NCBI GenBank assembly: GCA_913046155.1
Contig: CAJWRY010000087.1
Location: forward strand, 1 to 5,881
Source of the DNA: an uncultured Candidatus Nemicrothrix sp.
GTDB lineage: Bacteria > Actinomycetota > Acidimicrobiia > Acidimicrobiales > UBA8592
Direction: 5' to 3'
Length of the DNA stretch: 5,881 bases
In this document: positions 1 to 5,225 of the stretch, piece by piece
How the letters are laid out: each line of letters begins with the position of its first letter
Numbering within the stretch: position 1 is the first letter of the stretch
Made by a program: the position numbers and the translations under genes
Notes under the pieces: model-generated
What the model saw: only the letters and a program-made list of their open reading frames with translations
What the model was told of the DNA's origin: nothing
Database searches by the model: none

Positions 1-595
1 CAAGCCTACTTAAAGTGAGGATGACCTCATCAGCTTCACTTAGTTCATATTTGGACCGGGCTTGCACTCGCTGCTGTGGTGTTAATGGTTTGAAACGCTT
101 TTCATCAACTCCAGGAGGAACAATGACTACAGGTAGCGAAGTTTTTGCAGCTCTTTCAGCTTCTTCGGTTGAATATTGGCCAGCCGTTACTACTAACTGT
201 GAATTGCGTAATACCTTACGCAATATTTGTTTGAGTACTGGGATTCTTCCGGGAATCGTAACCTCAGCTCCATGCAGTATAACGCCGTATGGTATTCCTA
301 TTTTTGGACCCAAAATTCCGACAGGGACCGCTGGGTCAAACAGAACAAAATCTATGTTTCGTTCTATGATGATTGATCGAATCTGCTTGGCTAGCTTTGG
401 CACTGGGAGCAGTACTCGCTGCTTCGTGCGAATAATTTTATGAGTCTGTTTGGAGTCAAATGCTTGACAGCCCTCATAAGGGGTACACAAGACTGTTACT
501 TCTGCTTGAGGCAATCTCCGATAAATTTCCCAAAGATATGATTGTATCCCTCCTACCTTTGGGGGGTAATCGTTCGTAACTAGTAAATGATTCAA
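1..595 (-). CDS. GT4 glycosyltransferase, PimB-like mannosyltransferase (N-terminal part, runs off window)
   Basis: The first 198 codons of a GT-B fold, GT4 glycosyltransferase are present; the C-terminal sugar-nucleotide domain lies beyond the left edge. Translation gives VTNDYPP at residues 6-12, the acceptor-side glycine loop GGIQ at 15-18, HGAEV at 108-112 (where the family has HGHE/HGxE) and the domain-linker motif PPGVDxxRF at 160-168. This combination is that of PimB-type GDP-mannose-dependent phosphatidylinositol mannosyltransferases, which build PIM glycolipids at the inner face of the actinobacterial membrane. Substrate specificity is inferred; a related GT4 enzyme acting on another lipid or sugar is possible. 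The start chosen is TTG (595-593): it places the VTNDYPP strand right at the N-terminus as in the family, no ATG/GTG fits better, and an AAAGGG ribosome binding site lies 6 nt upstream. It follows queG by 10 nt, so it is probably co-transcribed with it. Confidence 0.85.
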   Translation of the reverse strand, partial: MNHLLVTNDYPPKVGGIQSYLWEIYRRLPQAEVTVLCTPYEGCQAFDSKQTHKIIRTKQRVLLPVPKLAKQIRSIIIERNIDFVLFDPAVPVGILGPKIGIPYGVILHGAEVTIPGRIPVLKQILRKVLRNSQLVVTAGQYSTEEAERAAKTSLPVVIVPPGVDEKRFKPLTPQQRVQARSKYELSEADEVILTLSRL

Positions 596-601
596 TTCGT
601 A

Positions 602-607
602 CCCTTT
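602..607 (-). promoter_or_regulatory. Ribosome binding site for the TTG-started glycosyltransferase
   Basis: On the minus strand AAAGGG sits 6 nt before the TTG codon and overlaps the queG TAA stop (608-606). It supports the non-ATG start and suggests translation coupled to queG. Confidence 0.6.
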
Positions 608-1721
608 AGCGTTTTTCTACTTGTCTAACTTGCAACGCAAGCTCGCGCTGAACGTCTTCAGATCCGTCATTTTCCATGCCCGTGAGCAGATTGGACAAAC
701 CAAGTCGCTTTGCCGCCCATACTGCATAACTTCTTAACATTGAATCAGCGCTTTTTAAATAACGCATAAGGATAAACTGCACCTTCTCACTCTCGGCAAT
801 CCCTATGTTACCCAATACCAAGAGAGCATTTCTCCGAAGATAGCGGGGGTCGCGTTGTGGTATGTACCACTGTCCATACTTTGATATCAACGTTTCATCG
901 TCTTGTTCAAGAATATTAAAAATAGAGACGGTAGACCTGTCTCTTCTAGTCTTCAAGCTTTCAATTCGCTCCTCATATTTGTTTATCGGACAAACATCTT
1001 GGCAGTCATCACAACCGTATATTTTATCGCCCAGCACCTCTCTAAATTCTGGGGGGAAGTCCTCGGGAGATTGCACTAACCAAGCAAGACAACGATTACT
1101 GTCGATTACTCCGGGAGAGGTTATCGCTTCTGTTGGGCAAGCATTTATGCACTTTGTGCAAGGTCCGCAATTTTCTTTTGCTGGGGTGTTAGGTTCAAAA
1201 GCAGCGTTTGTTAGTATCGAACCGAGAACGAACCAAGAGCCTCTTTTGGGTATCAGGATATTTGCGTTTTTTCCGTACCATCCGATTCCCGCTTGGTAAG
1301 CTGCTTCGCGATCCACTAAAGCATTATCATCAATCAATATTATTGTTTTGAACCCTTTGCTCTCTAGTTCGTCTGCAACCGCAGAAAGGCCTTTTCGGAG
1401 TCTTTCATAATAATTTTCTTGAGCATAGAGTGCTACTTTGCCTTGTGGGTCGCTTCCATCAAAGGCTTCCTCCTGAGTTTTCCAATATGACCTTGCGCCA
1501 ACTATTAGAGATTGTGCGTCTGGCATGGTCATTGCTGGTGTCGTTGATCTGACTGGGTTCCGATACGTAAAGTTCATTCCGGCGTGCAGCCCTTGCTCTT
1601 TTCGGGCTTTGAGTATCTCAAGGGTCTTTGTGAACTGTTCAGCTTTTGCTATTCCGAAAGCATCAAGTCCATTATCGAGCCCAGTCTTTTCTAGATCACT
1701 GGCTTTAATCAAAGTTTGCAC
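606..1721 (-). CDS. queG: Epoxyqueuosine reductase QueG
   Basis: Cobalamin- and iron-sulphur-dependent cytosolic enzyme that reduces epoxyqueuosine to queuosine in the wobble position of tRNAs with GUN anticodons, the last step of queuosine synthesis. The 371-residue length is usual. The N-terminal half carries the cobalamin-binding reductase domain, with the AGIGWYGKN signature at 144-152; D131 aligns with the family's proposed proton donor (VDTxP region). A bacterial-ferredoxin-like domain follows: CxxCxxCxxxCP at C185/C188/C191/C195, C211, and CxxCxxxCP at C237/C240/C244, enough for two [4Fe-4S] clusters. The C-terminal part (about 291-345, DPRYLRRNALLVLGN...) is the HEAT-like tRNA-binding repeat. 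The start codon is GTG (1721-1719): an in-frame stop lies upstream with no ATG between, and I see no clear Shine-Dalgarno. It is 38 nt downstream of the 71-residue gene. No other queuosine genes are in view. Confidence 0.95.
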   Translation of the reverse strand: MQTLIKASDLEKTGLDNGLDAFGIAKAEQFTKTLEILKARKEQGLHAGMNFTYRNPVRSTTPAMTMPDAQSLIVGARSYWKTQEEAFDGSDPQGKVALYAQENYYERLRKGLSAVADELESKGFKTIILIDDNALVDREAAYQAGIGWYGKNANILIPKRGSWFVLGSILTNAAFEPNTPAKENCGPCTKCINACPTEAITSPGVIDSNRCLAWLVQSPEDFPPEFREVLGDKIYGCDDCQDVCPINKYEERIESLKTRRDRSTVSIFNILEQDDETLISKYGQWYIPQRDPRYLRRNALLVLGNIGIAESEKVQFILMRYLKSADSMLRSYAVWAAKRLGLSNLLTGMENDGSEDVQRELALQVRQVEKR

Positions 1722-1759
1722 ACTTTAATAATCGCAGATTCTTGAAGTGATGGAAACTA

Positions 1760-1975
1760 TCAACCGGAGCTTCTGATACTGATAACGGGATTACGTAGCT
1801 CTGGGAGGAGTCCTACTTTTGTCATTGACTTCATGGATTTCCATTCCTCAAGGCTTACGATGATTGCTTCTTTAGGGTCTCGGTCACATATAAACGTGAC
1901 TAAACAGTCATCGCAAGAGTCCGTATTAGCAAGCGGGCATAATTGACAGTCGATAGAAAGGTATTTTTCACTCAT
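1760..1975 (-). CDS. Small five-cysteine protein, possible metal-binding, function unknown
   Basis: A 71-residue protein with C10xxC13, C21xxC24 and C30 in its first 30 residues (CQLCPLA...CDDCLVTFIC). The spacing suggests a small zinc-binding knuckle. The rest is an amphipathic EEWKSMKSM stretch followed by KVGLLPELRNP. I have a general impression of similar short CPLA...CxDCxVTF proteins in Actinobacteria but cannot name a family or function. The ATG start lies 45 nt after the stop of the zinc-ribbon gene and is preceded by a perfect inverted repeat (1979-1996) that contains the only Shine-Dalgarno-like bases (GTGAG). It appears to be an internal gene of the trpD-to-glycosyltransferase run. 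The composition matches its neighbours, and the conserved cysteine pattern argues against a chance reading frame. Confidence 0.75.
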   Translation of the reverse strand: MSEKYLSIDCQLCPLANTDSCDDCLVTFICDRDPKEAIIVSLEEWKSMKSMTKVGLLPELRNPVISIRSSG

Positions 1976-1978
1976 GTG

Positions 1979-1996
1979 CTCACAGTAATCTGTGAG
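1979..1996. repeat. Perfect 7-bp inverted repeat in front of the five-cysteine gene
   Basis: CTCACAG-TAAT-CTGTGAG is an exact inverted repeat with a 4-nt centre. In the minus-strand transcript it would fold into a hairpin ending 3 nt before the ATG at 1975, burying the weak GTGAG ribosome-binding bases. It could be an operator, a translational hairpin or chance. No U-tract follows on the minus strand, so it is not a standard terminator. Confidence 0.4.
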
Positions 1997-2020
1997 TGTG
2001 ACAATTTTTTTGGAGAGAGG

Positions 2021-2242
2021 CTATTTATGTGATGGATTCTGTATTTCCACAACATCAACTCCGCTTTCACACCATCGGCATTTCACAGACTCTATGTGTT
2101 CTTCAAGGATTTTCTGATCTTCGATGGCTAACTTTCCATCTGTCGTGAAGTGGTGGAATTCGGCTGTTCGTTGCATTTTGATAACGTCAAATCGTGTTAA
2201 GTTCCCACATGCGTTACATCGGTATCGGTTGTTTGTATTCAT
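2021..2242 (-). CDS. Small zinc-ribbon protein, function unknown
   Basis: A 73-residue protein with two CxxC knuckles, C9-x2-C12 (YRCNACGN) and C55-x2-C58 (KCRWCES), separated by 42 residues that include H30 and H31. This is a zinc-ribbon arrangement with an inserted basic/acidic segment (RTAEFHHFTTDG, then acidic ILEEHIES). No membrane segment or signal peptide is visible. Its ATG overlaps the trpD stop in an ATGA arrangement (2242-2239), which implies translational coupling to trpD. A second small cysteine protein follows, so the two may be functionally linked; that is inference. I do not recognise a characterised family; a nucleic-acid- or protein-binding accessory role is possible. Confidence 0.85.
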   Translation of the reverse strand: MNTNNRYRCNACGNLTRFDVIKMQRTAEFHHFTTDGKLAIEDQKILEEHIESVKCRWCESGVDVVEIQNPSHK

Positions 2243-3291
2243 TTAGGAATCAGTTCCTGAGTGAAGGTTTGTAGTTCTTGGAGCTTTGATTTAGCTGCTC
2301 CGGAATCTATGGAAGAGCGGGCTCTTTCGATACCATCAACTAGATTTTCTGCTATTCCAGCCACAACTAACCCTGCTGCAGCATTTAGAACGATAATGTC
2401 ACTTTTAGGCCCGCTCTCTCCATTTAGTATTTGGATTGCGATCTGTGCATTGTCTTGTGGACCTCCTCCGTAGATCCTTTCCGGGGTAACTGTTGTAATT
2501 CCAAGATCACTGGGATGGATTTCGGTTGTTTCGATCTTCTCTGGCGTAATAATATGAGCCAAGTTTGGTCCGGTTATTGAGAGTTCATCCAAGCCATTAT
2601 GACCGCTCACTACCATACCCAAGTCTGTGCCAGTGCTTTGTAAGACTTTCGCCATTATCTCAGCAGTCTCAGGGGATGGGACGCCAACAACTTGTCTTTT
2701 GAGAAAACCAGGGTGGGAAAGCGGACCTAGGGTATTGAATATTGTAGGTACCCCTAGTTTCGCTCTTATCGGTCCCGCATATTTCATCGCTGGGTGAAAA
2801 GTTCTAGCGAAAGCGAAACCAAGACCAACCTCCTTTATGCAACTTTCTACCTGATCAGGTGTGAGCGTTGCTGAAATACCTAGTTCATCAAGCAAATCAA
2901 ATGAACCTGAAGTTGATGAAGCTCGCTTGTTCCCGTGCTTGCAGACGATAGCCCCTGCTCCTGTTGCGACAAAAGACGCTATTGTTGACACGTTTAGCGC
3001 TGCTTTCCTCCCCATTTGGGATCCTCCTGCTCCAACTAGGTCGATTGTTTCTTCGGGGCAGTGCAACCTGATACAAGATTCTCTCATCGCCTTCACAAAA
3101 CCAGTGACCTCTTGATGCGTAGCTCCTTTTTGATTCAAAGAGAGCAGGAACAATTCCAAGTCTTTTTCGTCAACATCGCCTTGAAGTATTGACATCAACC
3201 CAAGTTGGGCGAGTTCGCTTGTTAAATTTTGACCGGCATCAATACTTGCAAGAATCTCGGCAAAATTGAGTGGTTCACTTTCAAAGGGCAT
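2239..3291 (-). CDS. trpD: Anthranilate phosphoribosyltransferase (divergent PRPP loop)
   Basis: Second step of tryptophan synthesis: transfers phosphoribose from PRPP to anthranilate, in the cytosol. The 350-residue length fits TrpD. The N-terminal helical domain covers about 1-75. Family motifs are KHGN at 118-121 followed by SSTSGSFDLLDELG, FHPAMKYAGPIRAKLG at 165-180 with the anthranilate-site arginine at R176, TIFNTLGPLSHPG at 183-195, the Mg-binding DE pair at D235-E236, and GGGPQDNA at 275-282. The glycine-rich PRPP loop is unusual: GAGGS at 87-91 where TrpD normally has GTGGD, with about three extra residues before NVST (100-103). The ATG start has AGGA 3 nt upstream (short spacing), and an in-frame stop upstream leaves no longer option. 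No other trp gene is in the window. A TrpD-family paralogue with a changed substrate cannot be excluded, but the retained R176 and DE pair favour the classical reaction. Confidence 0.88.
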   Translation of the reverse strand: MPFESEPLNFAEILASIDAGQNLTSELAQLGLMSILQGDVDEKDLELFLLSLNQKGATHQEVTGFVKAMRESCIRLHCPEETIDLVGAGGSQMGRKAALNVSTIASFVATGAGAIVCKHGNKRASSTSGSFDLLDELGISATLTPDQVESCIKEVGLGFAFARTFHPAMKYAGPIRAKLGVPTIFNTLGPLSHPGFLKRQVVGVPSPETAEIMAKVLQSTGTDLGMVVSGHNGLDELSITGPNLAHIITPEKIETTEIHPSDLGITTVTPERIYGGGPQDNAQIAIQILNGESGPKSDIIVLNAAAGLVVAGIAENLVDGIERARSSIDSGAAKSKLQELQTFTQELIPK

Positions 3292-3350
3292 ATGTCCTAA
3301 TTTAGGCTAACGCCTTTCTTGCTTTGTGGATTCTTTATGCTCTCTTTTGT

Positions 3351-3932
3351 TCAGTCAGAAACTTTTGTCAACGTGTTCGCGTCTGTGTGATGAAGTAGGT
3401 CTTCTTGGATAGCCATTTTAAGAACTGAATCTTCTGCATAGGACCATTCGCCTTCACCAAGAGTGATGTCAACTTTGTATTCGACTGTCGAAGCGTTTTG
3501 AGCAAGATACTTGTTCTCAAGTATCCCATAATTCGTCGAGCCTAGTTCTGCAGTCATCGTGAAGGATGTAGCATCAGGTTCACATGTTCCTCCTGCGATG
3601 ACAACTGTTCCCCTTGGCACCATGAAGCATCTCATGATCTGCTTTTCGGCTGGGTCGTAAAGCCAATAGCCTACTTCTGTATGGAAGGGGTCTTGATCTA
3701 ATTCATCTGATCGCCATGCTGCCATTCGGTAATCGAGTCCATATAGGTGCTGGTTTCCGTTATCTACAGGTCCAAAGGTTGAGAATGTTACCCTCTCGAA
3801 GTAGCTTGTCTGGCCGGTTTCTTGCTCCTCGTTATGGTACGAGAAGTCCATTCCTTTGTGGCCTTCCCAGGTGCCGACCATGGAAAGCAATGGTCCAAAA
3901 TTCTCAACGGTTAGGTCTTCAGGTGCGGTCAT
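3351..3932 (-). CDS. Nitrobindin/THAP4-like heme-binding beta-barrel (FABP-fold) protein
   Basis: A 193-residue cytosolic protein of the THAP4-like/nitrobindin beta-barrel superfamily (formerly DUF1794). Visible signs are MVGTWEGHKG at 18-27 (the family's GTWxG first strand), SYFERVTF at 43-50, the central HTEVGYWLYDP at 84-94 (family H/D-E-x-GYW), MVPRGTVVIAGGT at 104-116 and the C-terminal HHTDANTLTKV at 181-191. The terminal His in this last segment occupies the place of the axial heme ligand of nitrobindins. Related proteins bind heme b reversibly and handle NO or peroxynitrite, or bind other hydrophobic ligands; which applies here is not shown by sequence. ATG 3932-3930 is preceded by AGGAG (3943-3939) at 6 nt. 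It is transcribed divergently from rnpB, and trpD begins 59 nt downstream of its end. Confidence 0.82.
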   Translation of the reverse strand: MTAPEDLTVENFGPLLSMVGTWEGHKGMDFSYHNEEQETGQTSYFERVTFSTFGPVDNGNQHLYGLDYRMAAWRSDELDQDPFHTEVGYWLYDPAEKQIMRCFMVPRGTVVIAGGTCEPDATSFTMTAELGSTNYGILENKYLAQNASTVEYKVDITLGEGEWSYAEDSVLKMAIQEDLLHHTDANTLTKVSD

Positions 3933-4092
3933 GTATTTCTCCTATTGTCTGTGTATAACAAAGCGTTACTTAAAAATTAGCACTTTAAATGGAAAGATAT
4001 AACTTGGGCGGCAACTTTCTTTTGTTTTTTAAAGTGATCGGTTGTCTCACCCTAGGTTGTGCTTTTGTTGTTTACCAGACAAACTAAACAAT
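3933..4092. promoter_or_regulatory. Divergent intergenic region between the beta-barrel gene and rnpB
   Basis: These 160 bp carry no gene and should hold both outward promoters. On the minus strand TGTTATACA (TG plus hexamer TATACA, 3957-3952) resembles an extended -10 and would start a very short leader just before the ribosome binding site. On the plus strand, TTGTGC (4057-4062) and CAAACT (4080-4085) are 17 nt apart and would start transcription near the mature rnpB 5' end; an alternative is TATAAC (3998-4003) with a processed leader. All hexamers are weak matches, so the region is better supported than the individual sites. Confidence 0.35.
3939..3943 (-). promoter_or_regulatory. Ribosome binding site of the beta-barrel protein gene
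   Basis: AGGAG on the minus strand with a 6-nt spacer (AAATAC) to the ATG at 3932, which fixes this start. Confidence 0.7.
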
Positions 4093-4460
4093 GGTGAGTT
4101 GGCCGGATGGTCGCAGCGCAACTAGTTGTGTTGAGGAAGGTCGGGGCTCCTATGAACAAAACGCTGACGAGAGTCAGGATGGAGCGATCTATCGATAAGG
4201 GCAGCAGAAAGTATACCGCCGATGGCCCTCGTGGCACAGGTAAGGGTGAAACGGTGTGGTAAGAGCGCACCAGCATTTGAAGTGATTCAGATGGCTAGGT
4301 AACCTCCGTTTGGAGCAAGGTCAAGTGTGGAACATGGGTCGTTCATCCCAATTGCTAGAAATGGCAATAGTTCCCAGGTGGACCGCAAAGATGGATGATC
4401 GTCAAGGGAGCAATTGGAAACAATCTCCTGAACAGAACCCCGCCTATAGGCCAACTCACC
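4093..4460 (+). ncRNA. rnpB: RNase P RNA, bacterial type A
   Basis: Catalytic RNA that, with RnpA, removes 5' leaders from pre-tRNAs. Conserved blocks appear in order: GAGGAAGGTCGGGGCTCC (P4 5' strand, 4133-4150), GCAGCAGAAAGTATACCGCC (4201-4220) followed by GATGGCC, ACAGGTAAGGGTGAAA (4236-4251), GGTAAGAGCGCACC (4258-4271), TTTGGAGCAAGG (4309-4320) and ACAGAACCCCGCCTATAGG (4432-4450). Ends are set by a perfect 12-bp P1 helix, 4093-4104 with 4449-4460. Other helices: P2 4106-4112/4397-4403; P12 with a GUGA loop near 4274-4297; P15 4319-4322/4381-4384 with the CCA-binding GGU at 4377-4379; P16 4329-4333/4370-4374; P17 4335-4338/4347-4350, whose loop 4341-4346 pairs with 4152-4157 to make the type-A P6 pseudoknot; P19 4407-4428 with a GAAA loop. 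The 368-nt length is typical. Short open frames here (minus 4276-4052, plus 4310-4492) are artefacts. No intrinsic terminator is seen before the convergent hydrolase stop at 4475. Odd points: changed P4 pairs and an extra hairpin at 4351-4368. Confidence 0.97.
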
Positions 4461-4474
4461 TGATTAGTAATTTG

Positions 4475-5191
4475 TTACGAGTGTCGATTTAGGAAGTCAA
4501 TGATTGCTGTGTTTGTGCCCTCCAGCACCTCGGGGCTTTTCCATTTCTCAATTAATGTTGCGTTTGGGGCAAGCTCAGCAATTTTTCTTGATGTGGACTG
4601 TGGATGGTAAAGGTCATCTCCCATCAAGATTAATAACGGGTTTTTAATACTTGAAACTTCTTGTTCGGTTGCGGTTATCAAGAACTCACCATCCCACATA
4701 TTGTGCTTGAATTTCGTCATAGTTTCAGTTGTGGGTCCGGATTCCTGATTGATTATCTCTTCAGCCCAATCATCGAACATATCGTAGAAAGCTTGTCTAT
4801 TTTGATCAATACCTACTGGTTGCAACATTACCGCTGATTGAAATCTTTCGGGATATGTTTTGAGTAAATTAGCAATGAACGGGCCTCCAATACACATGCC
4901 AACAAGGTGGCACTTTTCGACTTGAAGGTGATTCAGTAGAGAGAGCTGATCTTCTTTATAGGTGTCCCAATTATCGTCTTTCGTGATGGGAGCAGTCGAG
5001 GTTCCTGCGTTACGTTGATCCATACCAATCAGCGCAAATTGATCTTGAAGTTTTTCTCTTGGGTTCCATGGCATGTTATTCCAGAAGTTATTTGCTGAGC
5101 GCATTCCTCCAGGAGCGAGTAGAAGAATTGGGTATCCATCTCCTTCTCTTTCATACGATATTGACGTTTGCCCTTTTTTATAGAATTCCAT
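4475..5191 (-). CDS. Alpha/beta hydrolase with cysteine nucleophile elbow
   Basis: A 238-residue cytosolic alpha/beta-hydrolase-fold protein with no signal peptide. The first strands and oxyanion loop are ILLLAPGGMRS at 22-32, then the strand and loop IGMDQRNAGTS at 55-65, the nucleophile elbow HLVGMCIGG at 95-103 with C100 where most members have Ser, a cap-like helical segment about 130-178, and LLILMGDDLYHP at 186-197 with the acid D192 or D193. The usual C-terminal catalytic His is not visible: the corresponding stretch reads LIEKWKSPE. The nearest candidates are H196, just after the acid, and H237 at the very end. Cys nucleophiles are known in dienelactone hydrolases, but the rest does not look like that family. 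Substrate unknown. ATG 5191-5189 has AAAGGAG 5 nt upstream. It follows the MFS gene by 34 nt, probably in one operon, and converges on rnpB. Confidence 0.85.
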   Translation of the reverse strand: MEFYKKGQTSISYEREGDGYPILLLAPGGMRSANNFWNNMPWNPREKLQDQFALIGMDQRNAGTSTAPITKDDNWDTYKEDQLSLLNHLQVEKCHLVGMCIGGPFIANLLKTYPERFQSAVMLQPVGIDQNRQAFYDMFDDWAEEIINQESGPTTETMTKFKHNMWDGEFLITATEQEVSSIKNPLLILMGDDLYHPQSTSRKIAELAPNATLIEKWKSPEVLEGTNTAIIDFLNRHS

Positions 5192-5196
5192 TGATT

Positions 5197-5203
5197 CTCC
5201 TTT
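5197..5203 (-). promoter_or_regulatory. Strong ribosome binding site of the hydrolase gene
   Basis: AAAGGAG on the minus strand with a 5-nt spacer to the ATG at 5191; the strongest Shine-Dalgarno in the window, and it fixes the start. Confidence 0.75.
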
Positions 5204-5225
5204 GCTCGTATTTGTTTTTTTGCGA

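Noticed and set aside
15..443. Plus-strand 142-residue open frame
   Set aside because: Antisense to the glycosyltransferase, whose frame carries recognisable GT4 motifs throughout; the plus-strand peptide is Ser/Thr/Arg-rich without motifs.
1979..1996. CRP/FNR-type operator at the inverted repeat
   Set aside because: CRP sites are TGTGA-N6-TCACA; here the half-sites are in the opposite order (TCACA...TGTGA), so the match is not valid.
2245..2258. AGGAA-CTGA-TTCCT inverted repeat (minus strand) at the end of trpD
   Set aside because: Only 5 bp of stem inside coding sequence and no U-tract; probably chance, though it lies just upstream of the ATGA overlap.
3296..3306. CCTAA-T-TTAGG palindrome near the trpD ribosome binding site
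   Set aside because: An 11-bp AT-rich palindrome is expected by chance at this length; nothing else supports an operator.
4052..4276. Minus-strand 74-residue open frame
   Set aside because: It lies across the RNase P RNA gene on the opposite strand; the region is explained by conserved rnpB blocks and helices, and the peptide shows no domain.
4310..4492. Plus-strand 60-residue open frame
   Set aside because: It falls inside the 3' half of rnpB (P15-P19, P4 3' strand) and runs into the hydrolase gene; it is a by-product of the RNA sequence.
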